Assembly (NCBI RefSeq): GCF_035989305.1
Contig: NZ_CP108514.1
Span: 5,061,501 to 5,125,500, forward strand
DNA from: Streptomyces sp. NBC_01233
Lineage (GTDB): Bacteria; Actinomycetota; Actinomycetes; Streptomycetales; Streptomycetaceae
DNA: 64,000 bases
Reading direction: 5' to 3'
Each line of letters starts with the position of its first letter. Position 1 is the stretch's first letter. Of the stretch, positions 17,263-24,904 are shown in pieces. The position numbers and the translations under genes are program-made. The notes under the pieces were generated by a model that was not told the origin of the DNA, searched no databases, and was given only the letters and a program-made list of their open reading frames with translations.

Positions 17263-18107
17263 GGCTGGTCGACCCCGGCGGCCTTGAGCAGCGCGGAGAC
17301 GGTCACCACCCCGTCATGGGAGTGCCGGGAGTCCAGCAGGGCGGTCAGGGCACGCAGCGCGCGGAGCACGATCTCCGGGGCGCCCTCGGCCGGGAACAGC
17401 TCCCGGGCGGCGGCCACCAGGCGCGCGGCCTCGTCGCGGTCGGGGGGCAGGTAGGTCAGCGTCATGAGCACGTGGCCGGGCGGGGGCGGCAGCGGGGGCG
17501 AGGAGTCACCGGCCGCGGCCGTGGTGGTGCTGGTGCCGGTGGTGTCCGGGGCGCCGGGGGTCGCGGCCGGCGCCGTGGCGGTCGGCTGCTCCTCGGCGGG
17601 CGGCTCCTCCTCGGCCGCGGCCTCCTCGATGGCGTTGACGAGGTCGGCCAGGTCCTCGTCCGACCAGCCGGTTCCGCCGAGGTCGTCCAGGCCGCCGATG
17701 AGGTCCGCGAGGGCCTGTTCGTCGTACGTGCCCAGGTCGGAGGCCCGGTTGTCCACGAGGTTGATGCGGGTGGCGGTGTCGTCGTCGCAGTGGACGACCT
17801 CGCAGCGGGCGGACGGCTCCCACTCCTGGTTGCCGCACACCCCGCAGGGGCGTTCCTCGTCGCCGGCCTTGACGGTCATGCCGCAGTCGCCGGGGCCGTG
17901 GGCGGCGATGGCCTGGGTGGTGTGGTTCCCGGCGAGGACGACGTACCGGCCGGGCTCGGTCTCCCGGACCACGAGGGCCCGGTACTGGCCGTTCCTGGTG
18001 AGGCTGGTGAGGATCGCGCCGACGTCGCCCCGTTTCGCGTTGCCCGGGAAGGGGGTGAGCTGGGCGAGCGGGATCGTGTCGGTGCGGACGTAGGTGGCCT
18101 GGGTCAT
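17259..18107 (-). CDS. ParB/Srx-domain protein, paralogue 3
   Basis: 282 residues, the longest of the three. Same N-terminal domain (LTPFPGNAKRGDVGAILTSL, GNHTTQA, CGVCGN, CEVVHCDDDTATRINLVDN). Then come an acidic alanine/proline-rich linker (residues about 165-215) and a separate C-terminal domain. First gene of the modification operon, preceded by a TATCCT promoter-like motif. Possible roles are DNA targeting or ATP hydrolysis for DpdA. Confidence 0.78.
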   Translation of the reverse strand: MTQATYVRTDTIPLAQLTPFPGNAKRGDVGAILTSLTRNGQYRALVVRETEPGRYVVLAGNHTTQAIAAHGPGDCGMTVKAGDEERPCGVCGNQEWEPSARCEVVHCDDDTATRINLVDNRASDLGTYDEQALADLIGGLDDLGGTGWSDEDLADLVNAIEEAAAEEEPPAEEQPTATAPAATPGAPDTTGTSTTTAAAGDSSPPLPPPPGHVLMTLTYLPPDRDEAARLVAAARELFPAEGAPEIVLRALRALTALLDSRHSHDGVVTVSALLKAAGVDQP

Positions 18108-18135
18108 GGGCGTATCCCCTGGTCGCGGCGGATGA

Positions 18136-18154
18136 GCGGCGCAGAAGGATAGGG
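18136..18154 (-). promoter_or_regulatory. promoter-like TATCCT motif before ParB paralogue 3
   Basis: Minus strand CCTATCCTTCTGCGCCGC, about 30 bp upstream of the ATG at 18107. It matches the element before paralogue 2. Confidence 0.45.
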
Positions 18155-18225
18155 CAGGCGCGGGCAGGCGGGCCGTGGCCGGATCGGCAGCCTGTGAGGG
18201 GGGTGGGTGTCCAGGCATACGGCGA

Positions 18226-18255
18226 GGGGCCCGCACGCGGGTGCGTGCGGGCCCC
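18226..18255. terminator. hairpin after the small membrane gene
   Basis: A perfect 13-bp stem (GGGGCCCGCACGC) with a 4-base loop. It separates the early region from the modification operon. Confidence 0.75.
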
Positions 18256-18266
18256 TGGGGGTCGGG

Positions 18267-18422
18267 CTACTGCGGGCCGTCGGGCATGTACGTGACGGTG
18301 ACGCGCTTACGGCGGGCGGAGAGGTAGATCGGGGTCCACAGGCCGACCGTGCACACGATCATGGTCCAGTGGAACCCGGCCGCGAGGCATCCCATCTTCT
18401 GGCGGGTCTTGATCTTCGGCAC
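18267..18422 (-). CDS. small single-span membrane protein, 51 aa
   Basis: From GTG 18422 (GAGGAG upstream) the protein is basic, then has a hydrophobic span CLAAGFHWTMIVCTVGLWTP, then SARRKR. A longer start at 18506 is possible. It stands alone between two terminators. Unknown function. Confidence 0.55.
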   Translation of the reverse strand: MPKIKTRQKMGCLAAGFHWTMIVCTVGLWTPIYLSARRKRVTVTYMPDGPQ

Positions 18423-18547
18423 GGTGGGCGGCTCCTCGTCGCGGGTGGGCGCGGGAAGGCTCTCACCCGGTGCCGGTGTCCGGGGGCGGAACGGCACCAG
18501 GTCCACCGGGGAGTGTGATCACTCGGTCTGGCGTCCGGACAGACGGA

Positions 18548-18571
18548 AGGGGCGGCCGGTCGGCCGCCCCT
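18548..18571. terminator. hairpin closing transcription unit 1
   Basis: Inverted repeat GGGGCGGCCG/CGGCCGCCCC, 11 bp after the stop of the 189-aa gene. Confidence 0.7.
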
Positions 18572-18581
18572 CGGGGGTGGG

Positions 18582-19151
18582 CTACTTCGCGGGGTCGAAG
18601 AAGTCGTTCAGGAACGCCTCCAGGTCCATCTCCTCGTCGGCGGGCGGCTCCTCGACGGGGGCGGGCTGGACGGAGGCGAGCAGGGAGGCCAGGAAGTTCT
18701 GGGCGCCCATCGGGGCGCGCGGCTCCTCGGCGGCCGGGGGCTCCTCGGTGGGGGCGTCGGGGTCGATGAACTCGTGGAGGCCGTCGAACAGGGCGTCGGT
18801 CGGCTCCAGGTCGAACTTCACCGGGGGGTGGGGGCGGGTCATGGCCTTGAAGTTGGGGAAGGTGGGGGCTTCGAACTTGCGCTTCTCGATGCGCTTGACG
18901 GCGCGATGGGCGTCCTGGGCGGCGATGAGGTCCGGGCCGCTGTGGTGGTTGCGGGCCTTCGCGTCGGCGGCGCGGGCGGTGCGCTTCGCGGCGGCGAGGG
19001 CGCCGGCCTTGCCGGTGGCGTGCAGCTCCTCCAGGGTGGCGCGGACGGCGCGGGTGTGGGCGGTCTCCATCTGGCGGACGGTGCCGGTGCGCTCGGTGCG
19101 CACGGTGCGGCGGGTGCCGTACACGGTGACCGTGGTCTCGCGGTAGTCCAT
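18582..19151 (-). CDS. early protein, 189 aa, unknown
   Basis: The ATG at 19151 has GGGAG upstream and lies 46 bp from a TTGCAA operator, so this is a single-gene unit. The N-terminal half is basic and helical (TAHTRAVRATLEELHATGK), the C-terminal half acidic and proline-rich, ending MDLEAFLNDFFDPAK. No family recognised. Confidence 0.7.
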   Translation of the reverse strand: MDYRETTVTVYGTRRTVRTERTGTVRQMETAHTRAVRATLEELHATGKAGALAAAKRTARAADAKARNHHSGPDLIAAQDAHRAVKRIEKRKFEAPTFPNFKAMTRPHPPVKFDLEPTDALFDGLHEFIDPDAPTEEPPAAEEPRAPMGAQNFLASLLASVQPAPVEEPPADEEMDLEAFLNDFFDPAK

Positions 19152-19196
19152 GGCGCTGCTCCCTGCCTGGTGGTGCGTGCTCCAACACCCACATGC

Positions 19197-19228
19197 TTGC
19201 AACATGAGGTTGCAATGTCAAGTTGCAT
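19197..19228 (-). promoter_or_regulatory. TTGCAA promoter/operator O1
   Basis: Hexamers at 19197 (TTGCAA), 19210 (TTGCAA) and 19223 (TTGCAT), 13 bp apart. On the minus strand TTGACA lies between the second and third, and AAGCAT follows a 17-bp spacer. Drives the gene starting at 19151. Confidence 0.8.
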
Positions 19229-19302
19229 GGATGGGGTGTCCGGGCAGGTCAGGCACGGGGAAGCCCGCACCGGGCGCGGGGCGCGGTGCGGGCGAGGGGC
19301 GG

Positions 19303-19485
19303 TCAGGGGCGCTCGACGGTCACCCACTCCCACGCGCGCCCGACCAGCTCGTCCGGGGCCGTCGGGTTGGTGATCACCATGCCTGCCGGGCCGGTGCTGA
19401 TCTCCCGGACGGTGACGGGCTCCGGGGTGCTGGTGATCACGTCACCGGTCTTGAGGTCGTCGGCCTGGATCGTCTGCGTCGGCAT
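19303..19485 (-). CDS. small protein, 60 aa, unknown
   Basis: ATG 19485 with AGGAG upstream. A compact beta-rich protein starting MPTQTIQADDLKTGDVI, like a small SH3- or Hint-type barrel. Last gene of the unit beginning at 22786. A hairpin-rich stretch (19263-19295) follows. Confidence 0.6.
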   Translation of the reverse strand: MPTQTIQADDLKTGDVITSTPEPVTVREISTGPAGMVITNPTAPDELVGRAWEWVTVERP

Positions 19486-19508
19486 GTCGGTCTCCTGGGG
19501 GTCGAGGA

Positions 19509-20204
19509 CTAGCGGCGGCGGGTGTACGGGGGCAGTACGCGGTCGGCGGCGGCCACCAGGTCGACGGCACGGCGCTGCCCGGGGATGCGCGCGGCTTCCC
19601 GCAGCACGGCCGGGAGGACTTCCGCCGGCACGATGCGGACGCCGCAGACGGTCAGCTCCGCGACGGGCTGACCGCCGGGGCCGTGGAGGGGAGCGCCCTC
19701 GATCGCGGCGATAGCAGTAACGGGGACGCCGAGCGCGCGGGACACGGCCGCGGCCTCGTGCCGGGTGCTCGTGACGCGGTCGGTGACGTCATACCGGCCG
19801 TGCCACAGCCGGCCGTTGCTGACCGTCACGGGGAAGCGGCGCTTCATCATCTTCGGGTCAAAGAGGAACACGGCGCCGTTCGGGGAGATTGCGAGGCCGT
19901 CCACGTTCGCGTCGCCTTCCCCGGGCGGGAGGGCGAGGTCGTAGCGGAGCGTCCAGCCCTGGAGGGTGAGCGGGGCGAGGCGGGCGGCCGCGCGCTCCTC
20001 ACCGACCGCTCCGGCCTCGTAGTTGCGGGCCTGACGGCCCGCGTGAGTCTCGATGTTCAGGAGGTCGGCAACACGGACGAGGGGGGTCCGGAGCTCGCGG
20101 ACGCGGGCCCTCGCGGAGGCGCCGGCGCCGGTCCTCGGGCGGGCGCCGTAGCGGTGCCAGATCCACCAGGCGGCGACCAGGGCGAGGACGGTCAGGAGGG
20201 TCAC
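19509..20204 (-). CDS. membrane-anchored NERD-domain nuclease-like protein
   Basis: 231 residues from GTG 20204 (AAAGGA upstream). One N-terminal membrane span (LLTVLALVAAWWIWHRYG) precedes a NERD domain: GAVGEERAAARLAPL, DANVDGLAISPNGAVFLFDPK. NERD proteins share the restriction-endonuclease-like core (here D and DPK positions). The target is unknown. In a phage it may process incoming or host DNA near the membrane, by inference. Confidence 0.7.
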   Translation of the reverse strand: MTLLTVLALVAAWWIWHRYGARPRTGAGASARARVRELRTPLVRVADLLNIETHAGRQARNYEAGAVGEERAAARLAPLTLQGWTLRYDLALPPGEGDANVDGLAISPNGAVFLFDPKMMKRRFPVTVSNGRLWHGRYDVTDRVTSTRHEAAAVSRALGVPVTAIAAIEGAPLHGPGGQPVAELTVCGVRIVPAEVLPAVLREAARIPGQRRAVDLVAAADRVLPPYTRRR

Positions 20205-20407
20205 GATCGGGTCCTTTCGTGGGGGCCCGGACACGGTGTCCGGGCAGGGGCGGACACCAGGGGGACGGGGTGTCCGCGCGGGGGTGTCGTCGCAGGTGGG
20301 ACAGGGCGGACAGTGCCCGGACAGGGGGTGTCCGGGGCGGGTTGTTCGGGGTTGTCCTGGACAACCGGGGCGGACAGTGTCCGGGCACTGTCCGCCCTGG
20401 TGTCCGG
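20205..20407. repeat. cluster of TGTCCG/CGGACA motifs
   Basis: About a dozen copies of TGTCCG or its complement in 203 bp, in both orientations and often as dyads (GGACACGGTGTCC, TTGTCCTGGACAA). This noncoding gap holds no gene. Related clusters occur at 21389-21437, 43220-43560 and 51605-51752. Confidence 0.75.
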
Positions 20408-21343
20408 TCAGTTGTCCGGGGTGTCCTCGGCGGCCGGGGCGTGCTGGCAGCGGAGGTCCCTGACCTCTTCCCAGCCGTAGCGGTCCGTCCAGGAGTAGCC
20501 GGTCGTCACGCTCACGGTCTTGCCGTTGGCGCGGGCGACCGTGCGCCACTGGCCCCGGATCTTCACCTGGTCGTCGCGGTGGACGTTGTCCTTGGAGTAC
20601 CGGCCGAAGGTCCCGGCCTCCCGGGCGGCGTCGAGGACGGCGCGGTCGCCGGCGATCCGCTCGACCAGGACGGCGCGCTCTCCCTGGTACTGGCGCAGCA
20701 GCCGGGGGGAGTTGTGCTCGGACAGTCCGGCCATGCGGCGGTCCAGGGCGCGCAGCTCGGTCTCCAGGCGGTCGACGCGGCGCGCGGTGACGTCGGGGCG
20801 CTCCTTGTACGCCTCGGCGCGGCGGGAACCCTCGATCCGGGCGGGCATCCGCTCGGCCTCCTGGGCGGTCAGGGCCGACCGGATCGAGGTGTCCACCGAG
20901 CGCTCCAGCAGGTTGCGGTGTGCTCGCCCGCGCGGGCCGGGCATGACCGGCTGTCCCAGCGGCAGGTGCTCGACCATGGCGTCGGAGCGGCGGCGCAGGG
21001 CCTCGGCCTCCTGGGTCAGCTTCTCCTGCTTCGCTCCCAGGGCCTCGCGGCGGTCCTCCAGCCGCTCGTGCTGGGCCGCGCGCACCGTGGTGTTGTCGCG
21101 GACCTCCCCGTCGATCTCGACGGTCACCTCGTGCCCGGCGGCGCGCAGCTCGTCGGCCGCGGCCTCCATGGCGACGACGCGCGGGGCGCGGTCGCGGGAC
21201 TGGGGGATGCCGTACTGCCGGAGGGAGCGGAACCAGCGGAACCCGTACCGCTTGAGGATGTCGCCGGTGCCGTCGCCCTTCTCGGTGTCGCCGTCCACGA
21301 GGGTGCCGTCGGGGGCGGTGTGGCTGATCACGATGGTTGCCAT
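20408..21343 (-). CDS. DUF3560-domain protein
   Basis: 311 residues. The N-terminus (ATIVISHTAPDGTLVDGDTEKGDG, FRWFRSLRQYGIPQSRDR) is the DUF3560 signature common in actinobacterial plasmids and phages. A long coiled coil follows (about residues 85-245). The C-terminal module (DDQVKIRGQWRTVARANGKT) resembles a small beta barrel. Molecular role unknown. Confidence 0.75.
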   Translation of the reverse strand: MATIVISHTAPDGTLVDGDTEKGDGTGDILKRYGFRWFRSLRQYGIPQSRDRAPRVVAMEAAADELRAAGHEVTVEIDGEVRDNTTVRAAQHERLEDRREALGAKQEKLTQEAEALRRRSDAMVEHLPLGQPVMPGPRGRAHRNLLERSVDTSIRSALTAQEAERMPARIEGSRRAEAYKERPDVTARRVDRLETELRALDRRMAGLSEHNSPRLLRQYQGERAVLVERIAGDRAVLDAAREAGTFGRYSKDNVHRDDQVKIRGQWRTVARANGKTVSVTTGYSWTDRYGWEEVRDLRCQHAPAAEDTPDN

Positions 21344-21388
21344 GGGTGGCGCCTTTCGTCGGTGCTGGGGTGCTCGGGCAGGTGACCG

Positions 21389-21437
21389 GGCCTGTCCGTC
21401 CGCCGGGGCGGACAGGCCCGGACACTGTCCGGACAAG
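21389..21437. terminator. hairpin built from TGTCCG repeats
   Basis: GCCTGTCCG and CGGACAGGC form a dyad, followed by GGACACTGTCCGG. It lies just after the phosphatase gene and may act as terminator and as part of the TGTCCG repeat family. Confidence 0.5.
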
Positions 21438-21440
21438 GGG

Positions 21441-22175
21441 TCAGGGGCGCAGGTCGGCCACGAGGGCGGTCGCGTTGTCCGGGCGGTCACCGGCCCACGC
21501 CACGGCGGTGGTCACCAGGTCCTGGGCTGCCTCCCGGGGGGCGCCGACCAGGTACGTCGCCACGTCGGCGCGGTTGTCCTCGATCGGCTCGTACGCGCCG
21601 TCCGAGGCGAGCAGCAGGCGGCAGTTCTCGGCCGGGACGGTCACGGCCTCGATCGCGGGGTGCCTGTACTCGGCGGCCACCTGGGCGTCGTCGGCGCTGG
21701 ACCCGAGGCAGGTGGTCACCCTGTGGCGGCTGCCGCCCTCCGGGTACATGTCGCACGGCGGGTACACGCGGCGGAGGTTGTGGTCGTTGGTCAGGAGCCG
21801 GGCGGTGCCCCGGACCAGGACGTACGCGCGGGGGTCACCGCACCAGGCCACGGTGAGGGGGCTGCCGGGGGCGGTGACTGCCACCACGGCGCAGGCCTTC
21901 GGCAGGTACCGCCGGGAGTAGGGGTGGACGTCCTCCCGTTCGGCGCGCAGGCGGGTGTGCACGGCGCGCAGGCCGGTCTCCGCGTCGCCGTGTCGGGCGG
22001 CGGTGCGGGCGAGGCGCGCGGCGGTCTCCCGGGTCCAGGCCCGTACGGAGGGGGTTGAGCCGATGCCGTCCAGCAGCACGTACGCGCGGGCGCCGGTGGG
22101 GGCGGTGTAGACGGCGGTGGCGTCGCACTGCTCGTCGCGTCCGCCGATGTTCTGGGCGGTGGCGTAGTTGCGCAT
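21441..22175 (-). CDS. PP2C-type serine/threonine phosphatase
   Basis: 244 residues. The motifs fit a metal-dependent PP2C phosphatase: LLDGIGS (metal-binding Asp), AWCGDPRAYVL, LLTNDHNL, LLLASDGAYEPI and RPDNATALVADL. Substrate unknown. A phage-encoded copy could reverse host kinase signalling, which is inference. Member of the unit starting at 22786. Confidence 0.82.
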   Translation of the reverse strand: MRNYATAQNIGGRDEQCDATAVYTAPTGARAYVLLDGIGSTPSVRAWTRETAARLARTAARHGDAETGLRAVHTRLRAEREDVHPYSRRYLPKACAVVAVTAPGSPLTVAWCGDPRAYVLVRGTARLLTNDHNLRRVYPPCDMYPEGGSRHRVTTCLGSSADDAQVAAEYRHPAIEAVTVPAENCRLLLASDGAYEPIEDNRADVATYLVGAPREAAQDLVTTAVAWAGDRPDNATALVADLRP

Positions 22176-22209
22176 TGGTCCTGCTCCGTTCGTGGTGGTG
22201 GGGCCGGGG

Positions 22210-22238
22210 CCGGGCCGCCCCGGGGTGGGGCGGCCCGG
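22210..22238. terminator. hairpin inside the 22.8-19.3 kb unit
   Basis: A 12-bp stem CCGGGCCGCCCC with a 5-base loop, after the stop at 22250. It may attenuate rather than stop transcription, since further genes follow without a new operator. Confidence 0.6.
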
Positions 22239-22249
22239 TGGGGGGTGGG

Positions 22250-22786
22250 TCAGCGGCGGTTGCAGGGGCGGGCGTTGTCCACCTCGACGGCGGCGGCCAC
22301 GCGGCCGAAGTTGCGGTGGTGGTCCACCAGGACGGCCAGGTACGCGATGCGGGTGGTCTCGTCGGCGGGGCTGCTGGCGTCCAGGTCGTGGGCGGCCAGG
22401 GCGATCGCGGTCCGCAGGCGGCCCTCCTGGCGGGCGAGCTGGGTGCTCACGGGGTTGAGCTGGGGCAGCTCCACGGCGCGGCGGCTGATCGGGGCGGTGA
22501 CGTAGTAGAAGACCTGGTCCGCGATGCCGGCGCGCGGGTTGTCGACGGCCAGGGCCATGCACTGCATGAGGGCCATCCCGGCCTCGATCGGGGTGGTGTT
22601 GGTGACCGTCACTCCGTCCATGACGGGGGCCTGGTCGGTCTCGAAGGCGACGGCGGCGGTGTCCAGGTGCTCGACCATCTGCATCAGGACGTCCTGGGCG
22701 GGGTGGAGGGCGGCGCGGCTGAGGATCACGTAGGCCAGGGCGCGGGCTCGGGAAGCGGCGTCGCGGGCGGCGGTGGTGGTGGTCAT
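22250..22786 (-). CDS. early protein, 178 aa, unknown
   Basis: First gene after operator O2. All-helical, with no recognised motif. ATG 22786 has GGAAGG upstream. Hydrophobic helices (MALMQCMALAV) look buried rather than membrane-spanning. Confidence 0.68.
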   Translation of the reverse strand: MTTTTAARDAASRARALAYVILSRAALHPAQDVLMQMVEHLDTAAVAFETDQAPVMDGVTVTNTTPIEAGMALMQCMALAVDNPRAGIADQVFYYVTAPISRRAVELPQLNPVSTQLARQEGRLRTAIALAAHDLDASSPADETTRIAYLAVLVDHHRNFGRVAAAVEVDNARPCNRR

Positions 22787-22836
22787 GGCAGTCCCTTCCG
22801 GGGCGGGCTTTGTGCCCCTCCCTCATGTCTCGATAC

Positions 22837-22868
22837 TTGCACCCTCGTGTTGCAACGTCAAGTTGCAA
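22837..22868 (-). promoter_or_regulatory. TTGCAA promoter/operator O2
   Basis: Hexamers at 22837 (TTGCAC), 22850 and 22863 (TTGCAA). Minus-strand TTGACG, 17-bp spacer, AAGTAT. 51 bp before the ATG at 22786. Confidence 0.85.
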
Positions 22869-22925
22869 CAGTGGGCACACGGGTGACGTTCCGGAGGACG
22901 TCGCGCGGGGGCCCGGGTCAGCCGG

Positions 22926-23633
22926 TCATGCGCCCGGTGCCTCGACGCGGGCGAGGTGCTCGGCGATGAACGCGGCGGCCACCTCGCGCCGGTGAGCGAG
23001 CGTCAGCCGACGGGCCTCGTCGCGGTCCCCGCCCCACGCGGACAGGGCGCCGCACGCGCAGGTGGCCGCGCTGGTGCCGTCCCGCAGCATCCCGGCCCGG
23101 CCGCCGGGGCGGTTGAGCCCGGCAGCGCCGTAAGGGTCGCCGGCGGACGGCCGGTACCAGCCTTTCGGCTCGGTCGTGCGGGTGCGGTGGAGCTGGGCCA
23201 GGAGCCCCAGGCGGGCCGTCAGGGACAGGCGGAGCCGGTCCCCGTCCTCGACTACCAGGCCCCGCGCCCGCAGCCGTGCGGTGGTGAATGCGGGGATCTG
23301 CCACGTGAGGCCGGTGACCACCCGGCGGCCGTCCTTCTCCGCGTAGCGGGCGTGCCGGTCCCCGGCGATCAGGTCCAGGTCCAGGCGGGTCGTCGCGGAC
23401 AGGTTGCCGACCGGCATCTCCGGCTCCAGGCTGATGGACCGCTCCGCGCGGACGACGCTGCCCTCCCCGGTGCCGAACAGGCGGCGGGTCCACGTGATGA
23501 GCGCGCCCCCGGCCGGGGTGAACTCGACCGCGTACTCCCGGCGGAGGGCCGTGGTCAGGAGCATCGTGGCGTGCCCCTCGCTCGCGGTGCCCTCGGTGAC
23601 TCCGGTGGCGTGGTGGATGGTCTCTCGGTACAC
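22926..23633 (-). CDS. early protein, 235 aa, unknown
   Basis: GTG 23633 with an AGGAGG site. The N-terminal two-thirds is beta-rich (AVEFTPAGGALITWTRRLFG) and the C-terminus has a CACG knuckle and a basic helix. Last gene of the unit led by 24818. No family recognised. Confidence 0.65.
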   Translation of the reverse strand: MYRETIHHATGVTEGTASEGHATMLLTTALRREYAVEFTPAGGALITWTRRLFGTGEGSVVRAERSISLEPEMPVGNLSATTRLDLDLIAGDRHARYAEKDGRRVVTGLTWQIPAFTTARLRARGLVVEDGDRLRLSLTARLGLLAQLHRTRTTEPKGWYRPSAGDPYGAAGLNRPGGRAGMLRDGTSAATCACGALSAWGGDRDEARRLTLAHRREVAAAFIAEHLARVEAPGA

Positions 23634-23707
23634 GGGTCCTCCTGTGGCGGTGCGGTGGGTGAGGGGCCGGGCGCGGGGTGCGCGCCCGGCGTGGAGGGCG
23701 GGGAAGG

Positions 23708-24217
23708 TTAGCCCCTGGCGCGCTGGAGGCGGCGGGGCCGGGCGCCCTGCCGCTCCCACCAGCCGCAGGCGCACAGTTCGCAGTCCTCCGGGCAGGCGCC
23801 GACCCAGCACGGGGGCACGTAACGGGGCTCGTCCAGGTCGAAGCCCTCCCCGGCCGGGACGGTGTCGACGTGCCGGGTGTAGCCGTCCAGCACGAGGGCC
23901 AGGCCCTGGGTGGTGACGGCGGCGTTCGTCTCCCCGGCCGGGAAGAAGTCGCCGGCCTCCGGGTCGTAGAACTCCGCGTGCAGGCGGGTCGCCCGGTGGC
24001 CCAGCGGCAGGACCACGCCCAGGAGGGCGCCGGTGGTGTCGCGGACCTCCCACCCCTGGACGGGGTCTTCGCCGATCCGCTCGTCGCCGAGCCACTTCCA
24101 GCCCTGGACCTGGGCGGCGGTCATGCGCACCAGGAGAACCGTTACGTCGCGGAACGTCATGCCGGTGGCGGTGGTGCCGGTGAAGCGGGACAGGGTGTGG
24201 GCGGTGACGGTGCGCAC
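23708..24217 (-). CDS. early protein, 169 aa, unknown, cysteine-rich tail
   Basis: GTG 24217 preceded by AGGAGG. A mixed alpha/beta body, then a C-terminal cluster CWVGACPEDCELCACGWW that could bind zinc. No recognised family. Confidence 0.65.
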   Translation of the reverse strand: MRTVTAHTLSRFTGTTATGMTFRDVTVLLVRMTAAQVQGWKWLGDERIGEDPVQGWEVRDTTGALLGVVLPLGHRATRLHAEFYDPEAGDFFPAGETNAAVTTQGLALVLDGYTRHVDTVPAGEGFDLDEPRYVPPCWVGACPEDCELCACGWWERQGARPRRLQRARG

Positions 24218-24254
24218 GGGGGTCCTCCTGGTGGGTGCTGGTGCGGTGGGGGGC

Positions 24255-24294
24255 GGGCCCCGTCGCCCTCCCCGGTGGGGGAGCGGCGGGGCCC
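24255..24294. terminator. compound hairpin after the 171-aa gene
   Basis: Outer arms GGGCCCCG/CGGGGCCC with an inner CTCCCC/GGGGAG stem, just after the stop at 24303. Confidence 0.6.
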
Positions 24295-24302
24295 GGGGGC
24301 GG

Positions 24303-24818
24303 TCAGCTGCGGGCGTGGGCCGGGCAGGCGTAGACCGGGCGGTAGTAGGTGGCCTGGGCGACCTTGACGAAGTCGTCGACGGTGGCGGGCTCGCCGCACG
24401 CGCGGTGCCCGAACTCGCTGGTGGTGCCCAGCTCCGGGCGCATCCGGCTGACGGGCACCCGGCGCCACGTGGCGGCGCACGTGCCGTGCGTGCGGTGCGG
24501 GACGCCGTTCGGGTCGGCGGTGGTCGCCTCCGGGTCGGCGGGCGCGGCCTCGGCGGTCGGGATGCCGGCCGAGTTGCAGTAGTGGGCGATCAGGCTCTGT
24601 CCCACGGCGATCACGGCGTCCTTCGGGGTCTCGCCGTTGCCGGTCCGCCGGTTGTACGCGGTCCGGATGGTGTCCAGGACCTCGTCCGAGGTGATGATCC
24701 GGCCGACCGTCTCCAGGTCGTGGCCCGGGTGCTCGCCCTCCGCGATCACGCGGGTCGTCAGTGCGGCGATCTCCGCGACGGCGTCCTCGGTGCAGGTAAT
24801 CCGGATCGTGCGGCTCAT
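24303..24818 (-). CDS. early protein, 171 aa, unknown
   Basis: First gene after operator O3. The N-terminus is a beta strand and helices (TIRITCTEDAVAEIAALTTRVI). The C-terminal part has scattered cysteines (HGTCAAT, HRACGEP, VYACPAH), possibly zinc-binding. No family recognised. Confidence 0.65.
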   Translation of the reverse strand: MSRTIRITCTEDAVAEIAALTTRVIAEGEHPGHDLETVGRIITSDEVLDTIRTAYNRRTGNGETPKDAVIAVGQSLIAHYCNSAGIPTAEAAPADPEATTADPNGVPHRTHGTCAATWRRVPVSRMRPELGTTSEFGHRACGEPATVDDFVKVAQATYYRPVYACPAHARS

Positions 24819-24869
24819 GACCGTTCCCCTTCCTGGTCGGGCTGTCTGCCCTCCCTGACACCCCGATAC

Positions 24870-24901
24870 TTGCACTCTCGTGTTGCAACGTCAAGTTGCA
24901 A
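24870..24901 (-). promoter_or_regulatory. TTGCAA promoter/operator O3
   Basis: Hexamers at 24870 (TTGCAC), 24883 and 24896 (TTGCAA). TTGACG, 17-bp spacer, AAGTAT. 52 bp before the ATG at 24818. Confidence 0.85.
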
Positions 24902-24904
24902 CGG

